Below, piece by piece: positions 43,619 to 51,181 of a stretch of 64,000 bases of DNA. The stretch is taken from the NCBI GenBank assembly GCA_963603285.1, contig CAVCMG010000005.1, positions 1-64,000 on the forward strand, written 5' to 3'. The stretch comes from UBA11957 sp963603285. Its GTDB lineage: Bacteria; Bacillota; Clostridia; Lachnospirales; Lachnospiraceae. Position numbers and translations under genes: made by a program. Below the pieces are notes generated by a model, which did no database searches, was not told the origin of the DNA, and worked only from the letters and a program-made list of their open reading frames with translations. How positions within the stretch are numbered: position 1 is the first letter of the stretch; the number at the start of each line of letters is the position of its first letter.

Positions 43619-44479
43619 GTGGAAATGCTGGATACATACAGCAAATATGAAAGAAAGACCGGTAAAAAAATGACTGTAGATAATCAATTTGTTTTAAGAA
43701 AATTACAGGGACTGGAAAATGCCACGGTGGTATTTTGCACGACCACAAAGCATCCGTTTATCGTCTGCGACGAAGAGACCTACGATGATGAGATGCTGGT
43801 ATTTGCCACTGTTGAGGACATGCAGGAGCATGTGAAACAATATACCCAGAAGGGCTATCTGCTGCACGGCGTGACCGTACCGCAGGACAAGCTGCCCCGT
43901 TTTTTGAGCGAGTGCTTTTCTTTGGGCGTAAACCAGCTGGTATACTTTGAAAACGGTACACGCTTCTCTGTAAGCCTTGACAAGATCGTGATCCGTCCGG
44001 ATTATTCCAAGCTGGAGCCGCAGAAGCGTCCGCTGATCAATGCCGAGCTGCAGCTGTCTGTACTGTACTTTATCCAGGAGCTGAGCCGCCGGATCAAGGA
44101 TGAGGACAGAGATCAGGAGCAGTTAAAACAGATGGAAGAGGAGCTGGCCGCCAATATGGCAAAAGCGCAGTTCCTGGTTCCGATTAAGTTAAAAGAGCCG
44201 TTAAAGCCGGGCGAAAAGCTCGAGCCGGGCAATTTCAGCCTGACCATGGTTAATACAAAGGAGGGCGAGCAGTTCCTGCCGATCTTCTGTGATGTGAAGG
44301 AGTATTCCATCTTTAATAAGGAGAATCAGTATCAGGGTATCCTGATGACGATCGACAATCTGCGTCAGCTGATCAAGGATCCGTGTCAGGGACTGATGCT
44401 GAATCCGAATTCCATCGCCCTGCGTCTGAATGACAAGATGGTGGATGGCATTTTACAGAGATTTTTTGAATTTGAATAA
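43619..44479 (+). CDS. SseB-like protein
   Basis: The protein has about 286 residues. The first half (QFVLRKLQGLENATVVFC, then TVEDMQEHVKQY) resembles the SseB N-terminal domain; the second half repeats the theme (AKAQFLVPIKL, QFLPIFCDVKEY, ILMTIDNLRQLI), so it looks like two SseB-type units joined by a charged helix. Function in Firmicutes is unknown. The start is uncertain: GTG 43619 has AGGGGAAGG six bases upstream, while ATG 43670 (MTVDNQF) marks the start of clear similarity but has a weak site. It stands alone and ends at a terminator. Confidence 0.7.
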   Translation: MEMLDTYSKYERKTGKKMTVDNQFVLRKLQGLENATVVFCTTTKHPFIVCDEETYDDEMLVFATVEDMQEHVKQYTQKGYLLHGVTVPQDKLPRFLSECFSLGVNQLVYFENGTRFSVSLDKIVIRPDYSKLEPQKRPLINAELQLSVLYFIQELSRRIKDEDRDQEQLKQMEEELAANMAKAQFLVPIKLKEPLKPGEKLEPGNFSLTMVNTKEGEQFLPIFCDVKEYSIFNKENQYQGILMTIDNLRQLIKDPCQGLMLNPNSIALRLNDKMVDGILQRFFEFE

Positions 44480-44493
44480 AAGTCCAACAGGAG

Positions 44494-44536
44494 AAAGAGA
44501 GCAGCGCTGCAAAGAATGTGGCAATGCTCTCTTTTG
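44494..44536 (+). terminator. Terminator after the SseB-like gene
   Basis: AAAGAGAGCA pairs with TGCTCTCTTT around a 21-base loop, followed by TGTATTG. The T-tract is modest. Confidence 0.65.
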
Positions 44537-44593
44537 TATTGTAAAAAAGCGGCCAGAGGGCGGGACTGTTCCGGTTATTGTACGTGAAACGCA

Positions 44594-44622
44594 TTGAAAA
44601 CCGGGCATATATCCTGTATAAT
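44594..44622 (+). promoter_or_regulatory. Sigma-A promoter of the LRR-VWA-MoxR-coa operon
   Basis: TTGAAA (44594-44599) and TATAAT (44617-44622) are 17 bases apart, 36 bases before the first start codon. No internal terminator is seen before 50283, so it may drive all five genes. Confidence 0.78.
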
Positions 44623-44658
44623 AATACGGATTTTATGAACCTGTAGAGGTGGATGCGA

Positions 44659-45432
44659 ATGGAAGCAGAGACAGTGCTGGAGCCTTACGCGTATTCCGGA
44701 CGGGAGGATCTGACAGAGATCGAGATTCCGGCGGGAACGGTATCGGTAGGGCGTTATGCGTTTTATAATTGCAGAAACTTAAAAAAGCTGTATCTGCACA
44801 GCGATATCCGGGATCTGGGCGCCGGTGTGTTTACCGGCTGCCGGAAGATCGAGTGTATCGAGATTACGATGGTGGAGGATAAACCCTCCATTTTAAAAGA
44901 GATTCTGATGGAGTTAAATCAGCAGCTGGTCGTGATCTGCCACGGCACTGTGGAGGCAAAGCTCTGGTTCCCGGAGTATTTTGAGGAAGGTGTGGAGAAC
45001 ACACCGGCCCGTATTCTGGAGGATCATGTGCATGGCAGCGGGCTGATGTATCGCAACTGTTTTGTAAAGACCCGGCTGCAGTATGAGGAATATGACCGCC
45101 GGTTTGTCTATTCCTGTGCCAGTGAATCGGTGGAGCTGAATGTACGGCTGGCCTTTGACCGCCTGTGCTATCCGCAGGGGCTGACCGAAAAAGCAAAGGA
45201 GCAGTACCGGACATATTTACAGGAACATACAGACATACTGTATCAGTATATGGCAGAGGAAAAAGAGCCGCAGCAGATCAGACGTTATCTGGAGCTTTTT
45301 TCACCGTCGCAGGAGGAATTGCAGACGATGATCCAGTATATGCAGAAATCCGGTTTTGCTGAGGCTGTGCCGCACCTGATGGCAAAGCATCATGAGAAAT
45401 TTACAGGAAAAAGAAGAACATTTTCATTATGA
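44659..45432 (+). CDS. Leucine-rich repeat (BspA-type) protein, cytoplasmic
   Basis: The protein has 257 residues. The first 80 hold LRR_5 repeats of the BspA type (TVLEPYAYSGREDLTEIEIP, then RYAFYNCRNLKKLYL and GVFTGCRKIECIEI). The rest is a helical domain without known motif. No signal peptide is present, unlike the secreted BspA proteins, so this is an intracellular binding module. ATG 44659 is preferred over 44653, which touches the ribosome site AGAGGTGG. Its stop overlaps the next start (ATGA), so it is made together with the VWA protein and probably works with it. Confidence 0.75.
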   Translation: MEAETVLEPYAYSGREDLTEIEIPAGTVSVGRYAFYNCRNLKKLYLHSDIRDLGAGVFTGCRKIECIEITMVEDKPSILKEILMELNQQLVVICHGTVEAKLWFPEYFEEGVENTPARILEDHVHGSGLMYRNCFVKTRLQYEEYDRRFVYSCASESVELNVRLAFDRLCYPQGLTEKAKEQYRTYLQEHTDILYQYMAEEKEPQQIRRYLELFSPSQEELQTMIQYMQKSGFAEAVPHLMAKHHEKFTGKRRTFSL

Positions 45433-46787
45433 GAGATAAAACCGTGACAAGCCCGAAGCTTCGACAGGCAGCATATGAACTGGAGCGCAACGATATCTGT
45501 AAGCAGATCCTGTCCTCGGCGGGACGGGAGCTGTATCTGCATCTGCCGTATCTGGATATGGCGCTGGCTTCTCTTGTGCAGGAACAGACCGGACAGACGG
45601 ATACCTTTGGCACAGACGGGTTTTCCCTGCAGTATCATCCGGATTTCCTGATTCGGATGTATAAGCGGGGAGCGATTGCCGTCAACCGGGGGCTTTTGCA
45701 CAGTGTTTTGCACTGTCTGCTGGGCCATCTGGATAAGACAGAAGGTCATGAACAGCGTCTGTGGGATCTGGCCTGCGACATTGTGGTGGAACAGATTCTG
45801 GACAGCATGCCGCTTCGGTGTCTGAGAATGCCGCCGGATGCGGAAAAGAAAAACTGGTACTACCGGCTGCAAAAGGAATATCCGGTGCTGACGGCGGAGA
45901 GAGTTTATCGCTTTCTCACACAGCAGCAGATGAATGAACGTACAGGGCAGCAGCTGGTGCATGCATTTCTCGTGGATGATCACCGCTTCTGGTATACCGA
46001 TGACAGTCGGAGAAAAAGTCCGCAGAGACAGAAAAAGTGGGATGATATGCGTGAACGGATGCAGACCGAGATGGAGGTCTTTGGCAACGAGGCAGACGAG
46101 GGCGATAAAGGGCTTCGGGAAGCCGTGCGTGTCAGAAACCGCCGACGCTATGATTACCGGGCGTTTCTGAAGAAGTTTTCCGTGTTGAAAGAGGAAGTAC
46201 AGGTGGATCCGGACAGCTTTGATACGATCTTTTATACCTACGGCATGCAGATGTATGGCAATATGCCGCTGATCGAACCGAACGAGACGCGGGAGGTTAA
46301 GCGGATCGAGGATTTTGTGATCGTGATTGATACGTCCATGTCCTGTAAAGGGGAACTTGTGAGATATTTCCTCGAAGAAACCTATGATATCCTGACGCAG
46401 GAGGAAAGCTTTTTCCGTAAGATCAATCTGCATATCCTGCAGTGTGACGAAAAGGTGCAGGAGGATGTGGTGATTCATTCCCGGGAGGAGATGGACCGGT
46501 ATATGCAGGATTTTACGATCGTGGGCAGTGGCGGCACGGATTTCCGCCCGGCCTTTGGATATGTAAACACATTGCTGGCAGAGGAGGCTTTTTCCCATCT
46601 GCGGGGACTTTTGTATTTTACCGATGGCTATGGGAGATTTCCGATGAAAAAACCGTTGTATGATACGGCATTTATCTTCTGGGATGAGCATTACCGGGAT
46701 CTGGATGTGCCGCCCTGGGCGATTCGGCTGGTGCTGACGCAGGAGGATCTGGAAAAAACGGTGACAGAGAAAAACGAGGCAAAATAA
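45429..46787 (+). CDS. DUF2201-type VWA protein with degenerate metallopeptidase-like domain
   Basis: This 452-residue protein looks like DUF2201. The N-terminal part has a metallopeptidase-like helix, HSVLHCLLGH (H91, H95, H100), where the HExxH glutamate is replaced by serine, followed by WDLACDIVVEQIL. The C-terminal part is VWA-like with the MIDAS motif DTSMS near residue 300 and GSGGTDFRPAF. Such proteins are encoded next to MoxR ATPases and act with them as chaperones for assembly of other complexes. That is the arrangement here: the MoxR gene begins seven bases after the stop. If the domain binds metal it is unlikely to be a protease. Confidence 0.82.
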   Translation: MRDKTVTSPKLRQAAYELERNDICKQILSSAGRELYLHLPYLDMALASLVQEQTGQTDTFGTDGFSLQYHPDFLIRMYKRGAIAVNRGLLHSVLHCLLGHLDKTEGHEQRLWDLACDIVVEQILDSMPLRCLRMPPDAEKKNWYYRLQKEYPVLTAERVYRFLTQQQMNERTGQQLVHAFLVDDHRFWYTDDSRRKSPQRQKKWDDMRERMQTEMEVFGNEADEGDKGLREAVRVRNRRRYDYRAFLKKFSVLKEEVQVDPDSFDTIFYTYGMQMYGNMPLIEPNETREVKRIEDFVIVIDTSMSCKGELVRYFLEETYDILTQEESFFRKINLHILQCDEKVQEDVVIHSREEMDRYMQDFTIVGSGGTDFRPAFGYVNTLLAEEAFSHLRGLLYFTDGYGRFPMKKPLYDTAFIFWDEHYRDLDVPPWAIRLVLTQEDLEKTVTEKNEAK

Positions 46788-46794
46788 AGAATAC

Positions 46795-48312
46795 ATGAAT
46801 ATACAGAGAGCAAAACAGGAAATCAAAGATACCGTAGAAGCGTATCTGTTGAAGGATGAACACGGTGAGTACGAGATCCCGTCGGTCCGCCAGCGGCCCA
46901 TTCTGCTGATTGGTGCGCCGGGTATCGGCAAAACGCAGATCATGGAACAGGTGGCCGAGGAGTGCGGGATCGGGCTGGTGGCCTATACGATCACGCACCA
47001 TACCAGACAGAGTGCAATCGGTCTGCCGTTTATCGTGGAGAAGGAATTTCAGGGCCGGAAGATGTCGGTGACGGAGTATACGATGAGTGAGATTGTGGCG
47101 TCTATCTATGAAAAGATGGAGCAGACCGGCTGGCAGGAGGGCATCCTGTTTCTGGATGAGATCAACTGCGTTTCCGAGACGCTGGCACCGGCAATGCTGC
47201 AGTTTCTGCAGTGTAAGTCCTTCGGTAATCATAAGATTCCGGCAGGCTGGATCATAGCGGCGGCAGGAAATCCGCCCGAGTACAACAAATCTGTGCGGGA
47301 ATTTGATATCGTAACGCTGGATCGTGTGAAAAAGATCGAGGTGGAGCCGGATTTCACGGCATGGAAAGCGTATGCATATAAAGCAGAGATCCATCCGGCA
47401 GTGATCAGTTATTTAAACGTCCGTCCGCAGAACTTTTATCGTATGGAGACGACGGTGGACGGCAAGAGCTTTGCTACGCCGCGAGGCTGGGAGGATCTGT
47501 CCCGCCTGCTGACGGTATATGAAAAGTTAAAGAAAAAGCTCGATGCCGAGGTGGTTGTGCAGTATATCCAGCATGATCAGACGGCCCGGGATTTTGCCAA
47601 TTATCTGGAGCTGTATTACAAATACCAGACGGATTATCAGATCGAGGCGGTATTTGGCGGTACGATCGATCCGATTCTGGAAAAGAAGGTGGCACATGCT
47701 TCCTTTGACGAGCGGCTGAGTGTGATCGGCCTGCTGCTGGCGGGATTAAACGGCAGATTCCGCGCAGTATATGAAAAGGAGAGAACGCTGGAAGCCCTGA
47801 TGAAGCTTTTGCGGGCGTATCAGGCAGTGCCCGAAACGGATGGGATCGCAGCCTTGGTGACACAGACAGAAGGTTACCGCAGCGACTGGCAGATGAAACG
47901 GGAAAATGGCGTGCTGTCCGGGCAGGAGGAGCATATTGCCAGAAATGTGACAGCGCTTTTGGATGCATATGCAAAAAAACTCCGGGAACAGGTAAAGGAT
48001 GCACCGCTGTCAACGGAGGCGTGTTTCTTACAGATCCGACCATGGTTTGCCGCGGAAAATGATGCGCTGGCTGATCTGCAGGATACGGCCGGGGAGACGC
48101 TGGAGAATGTGTTTGATTTTCTGGAATCAGTATTCGGGGAAAGTCAGGAGCTTGCCGTATTTATGACGGAATTAAATGCCAGCAGCTATGCGCTGTCCTA
48201 TCTGACAGAGTATGACTGTGAGCGGTATCAGAGATACAACCAGAGCTTTATGTTCGATGAAAACAGGGACCGCCTGTTGCGACGGATCGACCATATGGAA
48301 AACTGGGGATAA
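46795..48312 (+). CDS. MoxR-type AAA ATPase
   Basis: This 505-residue ATPase has Walker A IGAPGIGKTQ (residues 39-48), Walker B ILFLDEIN (about 116-123) and a sensor-like AAAGNPPEYN. The pore region HHTRQSAIGLPF is typical of the MoxR clade. The last 230 residues are helical and without a named domain. It lacks a clear ribosome site, so translation probably depends on the VWA gene just upstream. MoxR and VWA partners remodel or insert metal into client enzymes; the LRR protein could be the client adaptor (inference). Confidence 0.87.
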   Translation: MNIQRAKQEIKDTVEAYLLKDEHGEYEIPSVRQRPILLIGAPGIGKTQIMEQVAEECGIGLVAYTITHHTRQSAIGLPFIVEKEFQGRKMSVTEYTMSEIVASIYEKMEQTGWQEGILFLDEINCVSETLAPAMLQFLQCKSFGNHKIPAGWIIAAAGNPPEYNKSVREFDIVTLDRVKKIEVEPDFTAWKAYAYKAEIHPAVISYLNVRPQNFYRMETTVDGKSFATPRGWEDLSRLLTVYEKLKKKLDAEVVVQYIQHDQTARDFANYLELYYKYQTDYQIEAVFGGTIDPILEKKVAHASFDERLSVIGLLLAGLNGRFRAVYEKERTLEALMKLLRAYQAVPETDGIAALVTQTEGYRSDWQMKRENGVLSGQEEHIARNVTALLDAYAKKLREQVKDAPLSTEACFLQIRPWFAAENDALADLQDTAGETLENVFDFLESVFGESQELAVFMTELNASSYALSYLTEYDCERYQRYNQSFMFDENRDRLLRRIDHMENWG

Positions 48313-48322
48313 GGAGAGAGCT

Positions 48323-49519
48323 ATGTTACAGGGAAAGACCATCATACTGGGGGTGACCGGCAGTATCGCGGCGTATAAGGCGGCGTATCTGGCCAGCGCC
48401 CTTGTCAAGCAGCATGCGGATGTCCATGTGCTGATGACAAAAAATGCGGAATATTTTATCAATCCCATCACTTTTGAGACCCTGACGGGAAATAAATGCA
48501 TCAGTGATACCTTTGACCGGAATTTTGAGTTTCATGTCGGTCATGTATCGCTGGGAAAACGGGCAGATCTGGTGATCGTGGCTCCGGCCAGCGCCAACTG
48601 TATCGGCAAGCTGGCGTCCGGGATCGCCGACGATATGCTGACAACAACGATTCTGGCCTGCAAGTGTCCGGTGCTCTTAAGTCCGGCAATGAATACGCGG
48701 ATGTATACCAACAGTATCGTGCAGGAAAATCTGGAAAAGCTGCGCCGTCATGGTTATACGGTGATCGAACCGGCGAGCGGCTATCTGGCGTGCGGAGATA
48801 CCGGAGCGGGAAAAATGCCCGAGCCGGAAGTTCTTTTGCAGGCTGTGTTAAAGGAAGCGGCGTTTGAAAAGGATATGAAAGGACTGCATGTACTGGTGAC
48901 GGCAGGCCCGACGCAGGAAAGTATCGATCCGGTGCGTTATATCACCAATCATTCTTCCGGAAAAATGGGCTATGCACTGGCGGTCAATGCGATGCGCCGG
49001 GGAGCCGAGGTGACGCTGGTATCCGGACAGACAGCACTGGAAGCGCCGGATGGTGTGAAGGTTGTTCCGGTGGTTTCGGCGCAGGATATGTATGAGGCTG
49101 TGACGGGCCGTGCAAAGGAGCAGGATATTATTATCAAGGCAGCGGCTGTGGCGGATTACCGTCCGGCAAGTGTGGCAGAGGATAAGATCAAGAAAGCGGA
49201 CGGCGATATGAGCATTGCGCTGGAACGCACGCAGGATATTTTACAGACGCTGGGCGAGGCAAAGCCGGATGGACAGTTCTTATGCGGCTTTTGTATGGAA
49301 ACGAAGGATGTGCTGGAAAATGCCAGAAAGAAGCTGGCGAAAAAGCATCTGGATATGATCGTGGCAAACAATGTCAAGGTAGAGGGCGCAGGATTTGCCG
49401 GAAATACGAATGTGGTCACACTGGTGACGGCAGATCAGGAGAAGGAGCTGGGACTGCTTTCAAAGGATGAGACGGCGAAGCAGATCCTGGATGAGATACT
49501 TAGGAGGAGAGAAAAATGA
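48323..49519 (+). CDS. coaBC: Bifunctional phosphopantothenoylcysteine decarboxylase/synthase
   Basis: This 398-residue enzyme makes 4'-phosphopantetheine in two steps of CoA synthesis. The CoaC half binds FMN: GVTGSIAAYKAAYL, then APASANCIGKLASGIADD, PAMNTRMY and the catalytic cysteine in LACGDTGAGKMPEP. The CoaB half carries TAGPTQESIDPVRYITN and SSGKMGYALA, with the lysine in EDKIKK. ATG 48323 has GGAGAG upstream, ten bases after the MoxR stop. It overlaps coaX by four bases. Confidence 0.96.
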   Translation: MLQGKTIILGVTGSIAAYKAAYLASALVKQHADVHVLMTKNAEYFINPITFETLTGNKCISDTFDRNFEFHVGHVSLGKRADLVIVAPASANCIGKLASGIADDMLTTTILACKCPVLLSPAMNTRMYTNSIVQENLEKLRRHGYTVIEPASGYLACGDTGAGKMPEPEVLLQAVLKEAAFEKDMKGLHVLVTAGPTQESIDPVRYITNHSSGKMGYALAVNAMRRGAEVTLVSGQTALEAPDGVKVVPVVSAQDMYEAVTGRAKEQDIIIKAAAVADYRPASVAEDKIKKADGDMSIALERTQDILQTLGEAKPDGQFLCGFCMETKDVLENARKKLAKKHLDMIVANNVKVEGAGFAGNTNVVTLVTADQEKELGLLSKDETAKQILDEILRRREK

Positions 49520-50283
49520 TTCTGGCAATAGATGTGGGAAATACCAATATCGTGGTGGGTGCCATAGACCACGACAGAAAGACGCTGTTTATTGAGCGTC
49601 TGTCTACAGTCAAGACAAAAACGGAGACGGAGTATGCGATTGATCTGAAGATCATTCTGGATCTGTACCATATCGATCCGACCCAGATGGAGGGCGGCAT
49701 TATTTCCTGTGTTGTTCCGCAGATTACCTATGTGATCCGGGAGGCGGCAGAAAAGATCCTGAAAAAGAAGGTGCTGGTTGTCGGACCGGGTGTGAAAAAC
49801 GGGCTGAATATCAAGATGGACAATCCGGCATCGGTCGGCAGTGACCAGATCGTGGATGCGGTGGCTGTTGTGGAGGAGTATAAGCTTCCGGCGATTGTGA
49901 TTGATATGGGTACGGCTTCTACGATGTCGGTGATCGATGCGAAGAAGAATTACCGCGGCGGTGTGATCATGCCGGGTATCAAGGTGTCGCTGGAATCGCT
50001 GACGGCGAATGCTTCACAGCTGCACGGGATCAGTCTGGAAGCGCCGAAGCGGATCGTAGGGACGAATACGATCGACTGTATGCAAAGTGGGGTGATCCAC
50101 GGGAATGCGGCCTGTATCGACGGGATGATCGAGCGGATCGAGGATGAGATCGGGCAGAAATGCACAGTTGTGGCTACCGGAGGGCTGGCGAAGGTGATCG
50201 TGCCGCATTGTAAGAAAGAGGTTGTGCTGGATGATGATCTGTTGCTGAAGGGGCTGCGGATTATTTACGATAAGAATAGATAA
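49516..50283 (+). CDS. coaX: Type III pantothenate kinase
   Basis: This 255-residue ASKHA-fold kinase phosphorylates pantothenate, the first step of CoA synthesis. Motifs are DVGNTNIVVG at the N-terminus, GSDQIVDAVAV in the middle and IDMGTASTMSVI. Type III enzymes are not feedback-inhibited by CoA. Its start overlaps the coaBC stop (ATGA), so the two make a pantothenate-to-phosphopantetheine unit. Element B starts 28 bases after the stop. Confidence 0.95.
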   Translation: MILAIDVGNTNIVVGAIDHDRKTLFIERLSTVKTKTETEYAIDLKIILDLYHIDPTQMEGGIISCVVPQITYVIREAAEKILKKKVLVVGPGVKNGLNIKMDNPASVGSDQIVDAVAVVEEYKLPAIVIDMGTASTMSVIDAKKNYRGGVIMPGIKVSLESLTANASQLHGISLEAPKRIVGTNTIDCMQSGVIHGNAACIDGMIERIEDEIGQKCTVVATGGLAKVIVPHCKKEVVLDDDLLLKGLRIIYDKNR

Positions 50284-50310
50284 AAGTTAAGTGGCTGAGG
50301 GGGGACGCTC

Positions 50311-50522
50311 GGCCGACACCAGAAGAGAGCAGCAGGTGGTATATCGTTTTTCAAACAAATGCAACGCCTGCCCGAGCTAATCGATAACTACGACTAGGCA
50401 CGCTCGCATAAGCGAGCTCGCGTGCCAAGTCTCCGTAATCGCTGGATCTCGTGCAGGCTAAAAGCGCATTTTGATCGTTTGAAAAACGATATACCACCTG
50501 CTGCTCTCTTCTGGTGTCGGCC
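50311..50522. repeat. Element B: long inverted repeat with 46-bp perfect arms
   Basis: Arms 50311-50356 and 50477-50522 are exact reverse complements over 46 bases. Inside, AAATGC/GCATTT, GCCTGC/GCAGGC and CGAG/CTCG continue the stem with small loops. The tip is a hairpin at about 50398-50427 (GGCAC/GTGCC outside GCTCGC-ATAA-GCGAGC). No protein is encoded and no T-tract follows. The flanks carry TGAGG-GGG-GACG (from 50297) and TGAGGGACGG (50533). The arm sequence CTGCTGCTCTC resembles CTGTCTGCTCTC in element A. The rest of 50284-50581 is G-rich with no gene. Confidence 0.88.
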
Positions 50523-50581
50523 TCGCTGATTTTGAGGGACGGGTGGTGAGTGTGGGTGACGGGAAACAGTTCGGGGTGCGG

Positions 50582-51079
50582 CTAAAGCGCACCCAGGATA
50601 TTTGTGAAGAATAGTAATAATAGAATTAACACTATAATGATAAGAAACAAATAGTAAAATACAATAAATGGATTCCTTCTCTGCCTATGGTAGGGTTGTT
50701 GGTAATGTGTGCGGCTAGGGGATGCAGTGTATGTATGAGTTTGTGTGACAACAGGTTGTTTTTGGTAGCTTTGAACAGTTTTGGTGTACAAGGCAAGGGG
50801 ATCAGTCTGTTTTAAAATCCGATTGTAAAAATTATCAAGCCATATGGCATCCTGTGGGGTGGTCATATTTTCTTCCGTGCAATCTGGTTCGTGGACAATT
50901 TTGTTTCTGATCCAGCGATAGTGTTTGAGCTGTTTCAGGTCATCGTTCCAGCAGGGGATGAATGAAGCAGCAGACGGGGTGTTTTGCATTTCTTCAATGT
51001 ATGCAGAAATACGTCGGTCATCGTTCATAAGTTCACCGCATAATTTTTCGAGATTTTTGTAAGAAGAAAGAAAACTCAT
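50582..51079 (-). CDS. Tail-anchored protein with HEPN-like R-N-x3-H motif
   Basis: The protein has 165 residues. The first 95 are a helical domain that contains RNKIVH (R58-H63) after LKHYRWI, close to the R-x4-6-H motif of HEPN ribonucleases with the usual polar residue after the arginine. A Gln/Thr/Tyr-rich linker follows (100-135), and residues 138-158 are one membrane helix at the C-terminus. It could be a membrane-tethered RNA-binding or RNA-cutting protein, but a simple helical domain could show such a motif by chance. AGGTGG lies nine bases before the ATG. Element B lies just beyond its 3' end. Confidence 0.65.
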   Translation of the reverse strand: MSFLSSYKNLEKLCGELMNDDRRISAYIEEMQNTPSAASFIPCWNDDLKQLKHYRWIRNKIVHEPDCTEENMTTPQDAIWLDNFYNRILKQTDPLALYTKTVQSYQKQPVVTQTHTYTASPSRTHYQQPYHRQRRNPFIVFYYLFLIIIVLILLLLFFTNILGAL

Positions 51080-51181
51080 AGGATATAACCACCTGATGTT
51101 AGATAAAACCGATGCGCAGTTTTATGCGCATCGTGAGTCGTATATACACACAATTGCTCCAGTGTACCGGTTTTGGATTGG

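Noticed and set aside
45390..46943. 517-codon antisense frame over the VWA and MoxR genes
   Set aside because: The plus-strand genes have clear MIDAS and Walker motifs and coupled starts; the antisense protein has no domain.
50311..50522. Element B as a retron or integron attC site
   Set aside because: No reverse transcriptase or integrase gene is nearby and the attC core triplets are not evident.
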